A stretch of DNA of 64,000 nt from Octadecabacter dasysiphoniae (GTDB lineage Bacteria; Pseudomonadota; Alphaproteobacteria; Rhodobacterales; Rhodobacteraceae): contig NZ_JAKGAQ010000001.1 in assembly GCF_021532615.1 (NCBI RefSeq), forward strand, positions 620,001 through 684,000. Direction: 5' to 3'. Numbering within the stretch: position 1 is the first letter of the stretch; the number at the start of each line of letters is the position of its first letter. The position numbers and the translations under genes were made by a program. The notes under the pieces were generated by a model. It ran no database searches. It had not been told where the DNA came from and saw only the letters and a list, made by a program, of their open reading frames with translations. This document shows positions 27,016 to 34,744 of the stretch, one piece after another.

Positions 27016-27919
27016 GTGACCGACTGGATTATCTTAATCGCGGGCACGCCGGAAGGCGCGCGCTGGGCTATGGCATTGGCGTTGATGTCGGCGGTTGCAC
27101 ATGCGGTTTTTTGGCGCGTTGCAAAAGGGGCGGCATGATCCTTGGTTGATCCGTGGATCGATCGATGCGTCCTTGGTCGTGATATCTGCGCCGGTCGCGT
27201 TCTTCTTGGTGCCGTGGCCAACGACGTCAACATTTCTGGTCTTGCTGGGCGCCATGCTAGTTCATTTTGCCTACAAGGTGACGGTCGCGCTGGCCTATGA
27301 ACGCGCGGCCTATACGGTGGTCTATCCGGTGATCCGTGGCACAGGCCCTTTGGTGACTGTGATTGGCGCGAGCCTGCTGTTTCAGGAACATTTTGAACCG
27401 TTGCAATGGCTTGGCGTAGCGTGCCTGTCCGGGGCGATGCTGCTGCTTGCGCTGCGTAATATGGCGGCGGAACAAGTCGATCTAAGGGGGCTTAAGATCG
27501 GCCTGATCTGGGCGTTTGCGGGTGGAATGCTGGTGGCGATCTATACGGTGTGGGATGCCTACGGAATTCGCCAATCCCCTGATCCTTTCACCTTTTTGGC
27601 GTGGTTCTTCTTTCTGACCGCCCTGGATTTTCCAATTCTTGCAGCACTTCGATATCGGCGCACAGGCGCACCCGGCGGTGTGGGATCGCTGCTGCGGCGC
27701 GGCTTTGCGGGGGCGGTGATTGCTTGGGTTAGTTTTGGCGGCGTGATGATGGCGACGCGGTTGGGCGGTGTCGGCGAAGCGGCGGTCCTGCGAGAAACAT
27801 CCACCGTCTTTGCCGCATTGATCGGGTGGTTCATTTTGGGTGAAACGGTGGGGCCACGACGGTTGATCTTGATGGGTTTGATCGCTTTGGGGGCTGTAAT
27901 GGTTCAAATTGGGGGTTAA
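27016..27919 (+). pseudogene. EamA-type DMT transporter, disrupted by a +1 frameshift
   Basis: The first 30 codons from GTG 27016 read TDWIILIAGTPEGARWAMAL and then SAVAHAVF, the usual start of this transporter subfamily. The continuation GALQKGRHDPWLIRG and the remaining eight to nine membrane segments are in the +2 frame. The switch falls in a run of six T (27107-27112): deleting one T restores HAVFGALQKG. As written, frame one ends at a TGA near 27136. A shorter protein could start at ATG 27101, but it would lack the first membrane helix. Either a sequencing error, a real loss, or a slippage-prone phase-variable tract. Confidence 0.75.
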
Positions 27920-27928
27920 GTGACAGTT

Positions 27929-28546
27929 ATGGCAGAGAAAACAATCAATCCCGTCTTGAAACAAATCCTCGAACTTGGCCCGACGGTCGCGTTTTTTGTG
28001 CTGTATACGCGCATCAAGGATGATGTGTTTACCTTTGGTGGCACCGAATACACGGGTTTTATCGTGGCAACGATTGCGTTCGTTCCGGTGCTGTTGATCG
28101 CCATGGCGATTTTATGGGCGCTGACAGGTCAGTTGAGCCGCATTCAGGTTTTTACGGCCTTTATGGTTATTTTCTTTGGCGCGCTGACGGCGTGGTTCAA
28201 CGATGAACGGTTCTTCAAAATGAAGACGTCCATCGTTAATGGGCTGTTTGCGGTGATCCTAGGTGCGGGGCTTTTGCGGGGCAAAAGTCTGTTGAAATGG
28301 ATCATGGGGGACATGTTGCCGATGCAGGACGAAGGATGGATGATCCTGACCAAACGTCTGGCCATCGGTTTTGCCGCCCTCGCGATCATCAATGAGGTAG
28401 TCTGGCGCACAATGTCGACCGATGCTTGGGTCAAGATTGAAACGTTCGGTTTCCCGCTGGCCCTGTTCTTGTACTTATGGGTCCAGATTATCACGCTGCA
28501 AAAATATGTGATCGAACCGGACAAAGCGCCCGAAGACAACGCCTGA
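27929..28546 (+). CDS. yciB: Inner membrane septation protein YciB/IspZ
   Basis: A 205-residue inner membrane protein with five to six transmembrane segments, linked to cell-envelope synthesis and septation. It shows NPVLKQILELGPTVAFF at the N-terminus, the conserved AWFNDERFFKMKTSIVNGLF segment near 85-105 and WRTMSTDAWVKIETFGF near 160. I chose ATG 27929 (MAEKTINPVLK) as in homologues; a GTG nine bases upstream is in frame and directly abuts the preceding stop. Confidence 0.9.
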   Translation: MAEKTINPVLKQILELGPTVAFFVLYTRIKDDVFTFGGTEYTGFIVATIAFVPVLLIAMAILWALTGQLSRIQVFTAFMVIFFGALTAWFNDERFFKMKTSIVNGLFAVILGAGLLRGKSLLKWIMGDMLPMQDEGWMILTKRLAIGFAALAIINEVVWRTMSTDAWVKIETFGFPLALFLYLWVQIITLQKYVIEPDKAPEDNA

Positions 28547-28548
28547 CG

Positions 28549-28830
28549 CTAGGCGATCGATTTCATAGCGCGGATGCTGTTCAGGCCGACCGTTGACAGA
28601 TGGTTTTCAAATTTCACACCCATCATATTTCCCGTTGCCCACATGATCGTCGCGCGGGTTTGGCCGATTGCGTAGTCAAGAACGGCGGTTTCACCCTTGG
28701 CCAATTGATGCGTGGCCACGATGCAGCCGCCACCCGTGCTTATGTTGCAGATGGTTGCTGGAAACATGACCGGTCCCTTGCGTAAGACGACCGGAAAATT
28801 CGCTGGAAAACGTTGGGCGCGACCTGACAT
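28549..28830 (-). CDS. PilZ-domain protein
   Basis: A 93-residue single-domain protein. It carries an N-terminal RFPANFPVVLR segment in place of the RxxxR c-di-GMP contact and CNISTGGGCI for the D/NxSxxG motif, then a beta-barrel pattern and MMGVKFE. The first motif is only partly conserved, so c-di-GMP binding is uncertain. It is convergent with yciB, with only two bases between the stops. A GGDEF enzyme is encoded about 24 kb away. Confidence 0.75.
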   Translation of the reverse strand: MSGRAQRFPANFPVVLRKGPVMFPATICNISTGGGCIVATHQLAKGETAVLDYAIGQTRATIMWATGNMMGVKFENHLSTVGLNSIRAMKSIA

Positions 28831-28882
28831 AGGAACTCCTTAACTCAAGCTCTTTGCGTAGGTCTCATTCGTAAAGATTCCG

Positions 28883-29581
28883 TTAGTCGCGCTTGAACAA
28901 TCGGTCCTGTGCCGCCTTGTCGCCTTTGTAGTCGCCGCGCTTTTCGGCGGCCACCGCGCGGCCCCGTTCAACGCCGGGGCGGGCTGATACAGTTTCAAGC
29001 CAGCGCGCCATATGTGGTTTGTCATCCAATGTTTGTTGCTGGCCTTCCCAAAGTGACGCCCAGCCCCAAATCGACATATCCGCGATGGAATAGAAATCCC
29101 CGGCGACGAATTCATGTTTTGCCAACTGGCGATCCAGAACCCCGTAAAGTCGTGCCGTTTCAGCGCGGTAGCGGTCCTTTGCATAGGAAATGTCTTGCGG
29201 TGGATCCATGTTTGGCGCGTATTTCAGAAAATGATGCGCCTGTCCGGCCATTGGCCCCAAACCGCCCATTTGCCACATTAGCCATTGATCCACTGCAATA
29301 CGGTCCCGTTCGGTCGGGCCGCCGAATTGCCCTGTTTTACGCGCAAGATACTGCAGGATCGCGCCGGATTCGAACACCGAAATCGGCGCACCATCCGGCC
29401 CGTCAGGGTCCACAATTGCCGGCATCCGGTTGTTGGGCGCAATCTTAAGAAAATCGGGTGCAAATTGATCGCCCGCGCCGATATTGATCAGGTGCACGGC
29501 GTAATCCAGCCCCATTTCCTCAAGGCAGATCGTGGTTTTCCAACCGTTTGGCGTGGGCCAGTAATACAGATCAATGGTCAT
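28883..29581 (-). CDS. Glutathione S-transferase, YfcG/Nu-class-like
   Basis: A 232-residue enzyme with a thioredoxin-like N-terminal domain (YWPTPNGWKTTICLEEMGL near 6-24) and a C-terminal helical domain. The TPNGxK motif and APNNRMPAIVDPDG and FESGAILQYLA segments match the YfcG/YghU group, which act as disulfide-bond reductases using glutathione rather than transferases. The last strand reads MARWLETVSARPGVERGRAV. It lies upstream of the PilZ gene on the same strand. Confidence 0.92.
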   Translation of the reverse strand: MTIDLYYWPTPNGWKTTICLEEMGLDYAVHLINIGAGDQFAPDFLKIAPNNRMPAIVDPDGPDGAPISVFESGAILQYLARKTGQFGGPTERDRIAVDQWLMWQMGGLGPMAGQAHHFLKYAPNMDPPQDISYAKDRYRAETARLYGVLDRQLAKHEFVAGDFYSIADMSIWGWASLWEGQQQTLDDKPHMARWLETVSARPGVERGRAVAAEKRGDYKGDKAAQDRLFKRD

Positions 29582-29670
29582 CGGGCGTCTCCTCTAATGC
29601 TACAATGCCTGACAGTGGCGCACGCGCAAGGGGTGTTGACGCAGCCGCACGGCAGGCGTATTCCACCCTT

Positions 29671-29723
29671 AGTGGCGATTTGTTACCGGATTGCGGGCCA
29701 CTTTAAATATGCTGCTAAAAGGG
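29671..29723 (+). promoter_or_regulatory. SAM-II riboswitch aptamer upstream of metZ
   Basis: The segment opens with AGTGGC (29671-29676), which pairs with GCCACT (29697-29702) as stem P1. The loop contains GATTTGTTACCGG and TTGC, and the 3' part TTTAAATATGCTGCTAAAAG supplies the pseudoknot side and the CTAAAAGGG tail, all matching the SAM-II consensus. SAM-II aptamers occur upstream of metA, metC and metZ in alphaproteobacteria, which fits the gene 60 bases downstream. Binding of S-adenosylmethionine should lower metZ expression. Confidence 0.85.
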
Positions 29724-29733
29724 ACGGGCGTAG

Positions 29734-29764
29734 CCCCGATACCTTTGCCGGTGTCGGGGTTTTT
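29734..29764 (+). terminator. Terminator in the metZ leader
   Basis: CCCCGATACC (29734-29743) pairs with GGTGTCGGGG (29750-29759), ten pairs with one G:T, loop TTTGCC, then TTTTT (29760-29764). It ends 18 bases before the metZ ATG, between the SAM-II aptamer and the gene, so it is likely the expression platform. Confidence 0.85.
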
Positions 29765-29782
29765 GCTTGAAGGGGCATTAGA

Positions 29783-30961
29783 ATGGACACTTGGAAGAAA
29801 CGTACAAAAGCGGTGCACGCGGGCACGCGGCGCAGTCAATATGGTGAAGTGAGCGAGGCCGTGTTCCTCACCCAGGGTTTTGTTTACCCATCCGCCGAAG
29901 CCGCAGAGGCCCGGTTCGAAAATTTGTGCGCCGACGAATTTATCTACGCCCGCTACGGCAACCCAACCGTGCGCATGTTCGAGGATCGCATGGCGATGCT
30001 TTTGGGCTATGAAGACGCATTTGCGTGCACATCTGGCATGGCGGCCGTGTCCGGCGCGTTGATGGCGTTTTTGAAGGCGGGCGATCATGTTGTATCGTCG
30101 CGGGCGTTGTTTGGATCATGCCTGTACGTACTGGAAGACATCATCGCGCGCTTCGGGGTTGAAGTGACATTGGTGGATGGCACGGACAACGCTGCATGGG
30201 ACGCCGCGATCCGGCCTGAAACAACGGTTGTTTTCCTTGAAAGCATTTCAAATCCAACGCTTGAGGTCGTGGACCTGCGCCACGTTGTCAAAGCGTCCCA
30301 CGCGGTGGGCGCAAAGGTCGTTGTCGATGATGCCATGGCCACGCCTATCTATTCTTACGCGGCTGAGTGCGGTGCAGATATCGCGGTTGTTTCGACCACA
30401 AAACACGTGGACGGGCAGGGGCGGATGCTGGGCGGTTTGATTGCCGGTTCTCGCGATCTGATCCGCGGCCCGATCGAGGCTTATTTGAAACACACCGGCG
30501 GTGCGATGAACCCGTTTACCGCCTGGACCCATCTGAAATCGCTTGAGACGTTGGATTTGCGCGTCGGCCAGCAATCGGCCACGGCGATGGCGATTGCCGA
30601 CGCGCTTGACGGGCACCCCAAGCTGAATACCGTGCGTTATCCCAATCACGCAGCACACCCGCAATGTGATTTGGCCCGCAGCCAATGTGAAACGGGCGGT
30701 ACGGTTCTGGCGATTGATGTGAAGGGCGGCAAAGACGCCTGTTTCACATTCCTGAATGCGTTGAATTTGTTCACGATTTCCAACAATTTTGCGGATGCCA
30801 AATCTATCGTTACACATCCTGCCACGACGACGCATCAGCGTTTGCCACAGGATCAAAAGGACACATTGGGGATCACCGGCGGTCTGGTGCGGATTTCAGC
30901 AGGGCTTGAGGACGCAGGTGATCTGATCGACGATCTTATTGCGGCGCTTGACGCGATCTAA
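29783..30961 (+). CDS. metZ: O-succinylhomoserine sulfhydrylase
   Basis: Makes homocysteine from O-succinylhomoserine and sulfide in methionine synthesis. The 392-residue PLP enzyme of the Cys/Met-metabolism family contains YARYGNPTVRMFEDRMAML near 55-73, the PLP-lysine segment STTKHVDGQGRMLGG near 205, and the C-terminal THPATTTHQRL and ISAGLED motifs. It has the MetZ-specific start WKKRTKAVHAGTRRSQYGE. SAM-II aptamer and terminator in the leader indicate repression by SAM. Confidence 0.95.
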   Translation: MDTWKKRTKAVHAGTRRSQYGEVSEAVFLTQGFVYPSAEAAEARFENLCADEFIYARYGNPTVRMFEDRMAMLLGYEDAFACTSGMAAVSGALMAFLKAGDHVVSSRALFGSCLYVLEDIIARFGVEVTLVDGTDNAAWDAAIRPETTVVFLESISNPTLEVVDLRHVVKASHAVGAKVVVDDAMATPIYSYAAECGADIAVVSTTKHVDGQGRMLGGLIAGSRDLIRGPIEAYLKHTGGAMNPFTAWTHLKSLETLDLRVGQQSATAMAIADALDGHPKLNTVRYPNHAAHPQCDLARSQCETGGTVLAIDVKGGKDACFTFLNALNLFTISNNFADAKSIVTHPATTTHQRLPQDQKDTLGITGGLVRISAGLEDAGDLIDDLIAALDAI

Positions 30962-31230
30962 TTCGGGGCAGTGTTGCGGGCGTGGCCGTGCGGCGGTGCT
31001 GAACAAGCTGAGTGTAAATATAGTCACACGTGACGGGCGATACATCGACACCCGGATCATGAAAAACGCCTTTGCTAAGGGGGCGAAAACGCTGGCGTTT
31101 CGCACCGATTGCGGCCAGTCTCGTTTGATCCAAAGCTGTCACAATCCCGTATCAGGAGCATGTTAAAGTGGAAAAAGAACGCAAGGCACCCCATCTGGAG
31201 GTTCTGCGAGCTCAGCCCGAGGGGGACACC

Positions 31231-32334
31231 ATGAATATCCATGCCAAAGACCTGAAACGTGAATTAACCCATGACGAAGCCGCCGATGCGCTGGCATTGC
31301 TGCGCCAGTGGGCTGCGGGTGTCACGGACGAAGAAGTGGCCGCCCTTGATCCGTTGGTGTCACGTTTGGTGCCCGGCAAAGAAGTGTCAAACTATCCGGC
31401 ACTTGCCCGCGCCTACCCCGAAGAATTTGAGGTGGACGAGGTTTACAAAGCGTCAATGCCGGACCTGCAAAACGGGCCGAGCAGCCTGATCAAAGGGGCG
31501 AAACGGGCGATCCAGCATGTGGGCATTTCCAACTTTCGGTTGCCGATCCGGTTTCACACCCGCGATGCGGCTGATCTGACGCTTGAAACATCCGTGACGG
31601 GAACGGTGTCCTTGGATGCGGAAAAGAAGGGCATCAACATGTCCCGCATCATGCGCACATTTTACAAACACGCCGAAAAGACATTTAGCTTTGAAGTGAT
31701 CGACGCGGCCTTGGATGCCTATAAAACCGACCTCGAAAGCTTTGATGCGCGGATCATGATGCGGACATCCTTCCCGATGAAAGTGAATTCGCTGCGCTCT
31801 GGCCTTGCGGGATACCAATATTACGATATCGCGCTTGAGCTGATTGAAACAGACGGCGTGCGCAAAAAGATCGTGCATCTTGATTATGTCTATTCCAGCA
31901 CCTGCCCATGTTCTTTGGAGCTGTCCGAACATGCCCGCCAATTCCGCGGGCAGTTGGCCACGCCGCATTCCCAACGAAGCGTCGCGCGGGTGTCTGTCGA
32001 ATTAGACGACGAGGCGGGAGTTTTGTGGTTCGAGGATTTGATTGATCGCTGTCGTGCAGCCGTGCCCACAGAAACCCAAGTGATGGTGAAACGCGAAGAC
32101 GAACAGGCGTTTGCTGAACTGAACGCGGCAAATCCGATTTTTGTAGAAGACGCCGCGCGTTTGTTCGCCGAACAAATGCAGGCAGATGACCGCATCGCCG
32201 ATTACCGTGTTATTGCGTCCCATCAGGAAAGCCTGCACAGCCATGACGCCGTGTCGGTGCTGACCGAAGGATCAACGTTTGACGCGGAATCCCTTGATCC
32301 GCGCCTGTTCCAGTCGCTGTTTCATGTGGGGTAG
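31231..32334 (+). CDS. folE2: GTP cyclohydrolase FolE2 (type IB)
   Basis: Converts GTP to dihydroneopterin triphosphate, first step of folate synthesis, using a range of metals instead of only zinc. The 367-residue protein matches FolE2 along its length: ISNFRLPIRFHTRD near 95-108, KKGINMSRIMRTFYKHAEKTF near 130-150, the STCPCSLELSEHARQ segment carrying the catalytic Cys, and SHQESLHSHDAV near 330. I prefer the ATG at 31231 with GGGGGA upstream. An in-frame GTG at 31168, with AGGAG nine bases before it, would add 21 residues. No FolE1 is in the window, and FolB and FolP are encoded 14 kb away. Confidence 0.95.
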   Translation: MNIHAKDLKRELTHDEAADALALLRQWAAGVTDEEVAALDPLVSRLVPGKEVSNYPALARAYPEEFEVDEVYKASMPDLQNGPSSLIKGAKRAIQHVGISNFRLPIRFHTRDAADLTLETSVTGTVSLDAEKKGINMSRIMRTFYKHAEKTFSFEVIDAALDAYKTDLESFDARIMMRTSFPMKVNSLRSGLAGYQYYDIALELIETDGVRKKIVHLDYVYSSTCPCSLELSEHARQFRGQLATPHSQRSVARVSVELDDEAGVLWFEDLIDRCRAAVPTETQVMVKREDEQAFAELNAANPIFVEDAARLFAEQMQADDRIADYRVIASHQESLHSHDAVSVLTEGSTFDAESLDPRLFQSLFHVG

Positions 32335-32454
32335 TGATCGGCCCACACTTCAGATCCAGTGTAGGGCGGGAAGGGGGCGACAAATAAAAGCGCGAACGCC
32401 TTTTTAACTGGCTAACCTCACCCTAATTCAGCGGCTTAAGAATGCCTTTGATTA

Positions 32455-32479
32455 GGTTTTGGCCTTCCTTTGGCCAACC
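32455..32479. terminator. Hairpin between convergent folE2 and tail-tube gene
   Basis: TTGGCC (32459-32464) pairs with GGCCAA (32472-32477), extended by GG/CC across a two-T bulge; loop TTCCTTT. The strand lacks a clear T-run. It falls in the 150-base gap between the two convergent genes; the rest of the gap holds no gene that I can see. Confidence 0.4.
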
Positions 32480-32487
32480 AGCATGCC

Positions 32488-33054
32488 CTACGAAGCTGGC
32501 AGCGAGAACGAGGGCTCAGTCGCAGTCTCTACAGACGTATCACGTTCCCAACCTTCATTTTCCATGACAATGGATTGGATCACTACAGCAGGCTTTCCAG
32601 TAGCGTCTAAGTCGGACAGGGCCTGAAATTCAGAAACCCAAGCGTTGTAAACTTTGTAAGCGAGAACAATTTGGCCCGCTTCATTGTAAACTTCGATGAT
32701 CAGGTTCTTGCGGACATCAAACTGCGAAGGGTTTTCCTCCGCCAAATTTTGCGAGGACTGAAAATCAAAGACCTTGTTCGCCCATTCTTGAAAGGAAGTA
32801 TCGTAGGACACGCCGCGCTCAAGCGTAATTGCAGAATACTCGGTCTGGCCCGGTGCCAGATGCGTTAACGACGGATCGCCGCCCTCACGGTGATGAATAA
32901 CCTTCGTTGTATGCGAAGGTGCGCTCACCCGATTTACCCCTGCGACGTAGATTTCTTTTCCAGAGCTATCAGACCATTTCAGCTTGAACCGAAAGTTCGG
33001 ATAGGGCGTGAGGCGTTGTGGGTTTTGAGGATATTCCGAAGGTGGCGTAGTCAT
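32488..33054 (-). CDS. Orphan phage/contractile-injection tail-tube protein (T4 gp19 family)
   Basis: A 188-residue protein of the T4 gp19-like tail-tube family used by phages and extracellular contractile injection systems. It shows PYPNFRFKLKW (17-27), HREGGDPS (55-62), ITLERGVSYDTSFQEWANKV near 76-95, LIIEVYNEAGQIVLAYKVY near 118-136, WVSEFQALSDLDA near 139-151 and ENEGWERD near 166. GAGGGA precedes the ATG at 33054. By hand count, 32521-32820 is 142/300 G+C (47%), against about 57% in 120 bases of neighbouring folE2, which suggests transfer. No sheath, baseplate, spike or AAA+ gene is in the window. Probable remnant or a co-opted single gene. Confidence 0.88.
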   Translation of the reverse strand: MTTPPSEYPQNPQRLTPYPNFRFKLKWSDSSGKEIYVAGVNRVSAPSHTTKVIHHREGGDPSLTHLAPGQTEYSAITLERGVSYDTSFQEWANKVFDFQSSQNLAEENPSQFDVRKNLIIEVYNEAGQIVLAYKVYNAWVSEFQALSDLDATGKPAVVIQSIVMENEGWERDTSVETATEPSFSLPAS

Positions 33055-33290
33055 AATCTAGTGTCCCTCATTTCGCGACATGATGCCCGTTGTTAAGGTT
33101 TTAGGCTCCGATTGCTGTCTCACCAAGTGAGAAGATCGGTGCATCCGATTGGCTTTACTATGCGGCGTGTTTTCTGAGATGCAACCGTCGCGTTTGAATG
33201 GTTTTGGTGCGTTCGGCTTACCGATTTTCAGACCTGACATGACTGTCCCAACGCTTGACACTTTGGCCCCCTCAAGCCAACCGTTAACCC

Positions 33291-34742
33291 ATGTTTGACG
33301 TACGCCCCGTAGGATATGTGATCGGCCTTTTGGTCGCGGCCCTTGGGGCCACCATGTTCGCGCCTTTGTTGGCTGATCTTACAGCAGGGAACGGTCATTG
33401 GCCTGTGTTCCTGGAAAGCGCGGTGATCACGATATTGGTCGGCGGGCTGGTTGCCTTGGCGTGCCAGAACGGGGTGTCGCAAGGGTTGAATATTCGCCAG
33501 ACGTTTTTGCTGACGACGCTGGTTTGGCTAGCTTTGCCACTGTTTGGATCGTTGCCGTTCGTGTTGGGCGACGCAGAGCTGAATTTCACGGATGCCTTTT
33601 TTGAGGCGATGTCAGGGCTGACAACGACAGGGGCCACTGTGATCGTCGGGATTGAGGGGCTGCCCGAAGGGTTAAAGCTGTGGCGCGCGATCATGCAATG
33701 GCTTGGCGGCATTGGTATCATTGTTGTGGCGATGGTTTTTCTGCCGGAACTGCGTGTTGGCGGTATGCAGATTTTCCGCAGCGAAGCGTTTGATACAATG
33801 GGAAAAATCCTGCCCCGCGCTGCGGAAATTTCCAGCCGAATTTCTGTCATTTACGTCGCCATCACCCTTGCCTGTGCCCTGTCTTATTCCTTCGTCGGGC
33901 TGAACGCCTTTGATGCGATCACCCATGCAATGACCACCGTCGCGACGGGCGGTTTTGCCAATTACGACAGCTCGTTCGGGGCGCTGGGGGCGGGGCCGCA
34001 GTATGTCGGCAGTGTCTTTATGATCCTCGCGGCACTGCCATTTGTGCGCTACGTCCAACTGATTTCGGGCAACGGCGCGAAGCCGCTGTTGCAAGACAGC
34101 CAAATCCGCACCTTCTTTGTCGTGATTTTTGCACTGGTCTTGGTGATGACGCTGTGGCTGTGGCAAACGTTTCACGGCTTTTCCGAAATCGGTTTCCGGG
34201 AGTCGCTGTTCAACGTCGTGTCGATCCTGACAGGAACAGGCTACGCCAGCGCGGATTATATGCAGTGGGGGCCTTTTGCCGTCACGATGTTCTTCTTCAT
34301 CGGGTTGATCGGTGGCTGTGCGGGATCAACCGCATGTAGCGTCAAAATTTTCCGCTATCAGTTGCTGTTTGCGTCCATCAAAGCCCAAATTCGCCGCATT
34401 CACAGCCCCCATGGCATCTTTACCCCGCGTTATCAGGGGCGATCGGTGGGGGACGATGTTTTGAACTCGGTCATGGCGTTCTTTGTGGCGTTTATGGTGG
34501 CGATCGGGGTGGTTGGTGTTTTGCTTGCGCTGACGGGTCTTGATTTTATCACGTCGATTTCCGGTGCGGCGACGGCGCTGGCCAATGTAGGGCCGGGGTT
34601 GGGTAATGAAATCGGACCAGCGGGTAACTTTGCAGGGCTGAATGATGCCGCTAAATGGATCCTCGCGATTGCGATGCTTGTCGGGCGGCTTGAAATTATG
34701 GCCGTGTTTACCATCCTCAGCTGGCATTTCTGGAGAGCTTAG
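33291..34742 (+). CDS. trkH: TrkH-family potassium uptake protein
   Basis: Membrane subunit of a K+ uptake system. The 483-residue protein has the four M1-P-M2 repeats of Trk/Ktr/HKT transporters; filter glycines are seen in SGLTTTGAT near 104-112, TVATGGFANYD near 217-227, LTGTGYASAD near 310-320 and ATALANVGPGLGN near 425-437. Ten to twelve hydrophobic segments are visible. No TrkA gene is adjacent. The ThDP enzyme gene follows after two bases, but no functional link is apparent. The upstream 236 bases hold no recognised gene. Confidence 0.94.
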   Translation: MFDVRPVGYVIGLLVAALGATMFAPLLADLTAGNGHWPVFLESAVITILVGGLVALACQNGVSQGLNIRQTFLLTTLVWLALPLFGSLPFVLGDAELNFTDAFFEAMSGLTTTGATVIVGIEGLPEGLKLWRAIMQWLGGIGIIVVAMVFLPELRVGGMQIFRSEAFDTMGKILPRAAEISSRISVIYVAITLACALSYSFVGLNAFDAITHAMTTVATGGFANYDSSFGALGAGPQYVGSVFMILAALPFVRYVQLISGNGAKPLLQDSQIRTFFVVIFALVLVMTLWLWQTFHGFSEIGFRESLFNVVSILTGTGYASADYMQWGPFAVTMFFFIGLIGGCAGSTACSVKIFRYQLLFASIKAQIRRIHSPHGIFTPRYQGRSVGDDVLNSVMAFFVAFMVAIGVVGVLLALTGLDFITSISGAATALANVGPGLGNEIGPAGNFAGLNDAAKWILAIAMLVGRLEIMAVFTILSWHFWRA

Positions 34743-34744
34743 CA

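Noticed and set aside
30962..31166. A 75-codon frame between metZ and folE2
   Set aside because: No start signal or recognisable pattern; the 3' half may overlap the folE2 leader.
33055..33290. Search for remaining contractile-injection or phage genes next to the tail-tube gene
   Set aside because: No integrase, sheath, spike, lysis or repeat could be found on either strand in the gap or in the flanking genes.
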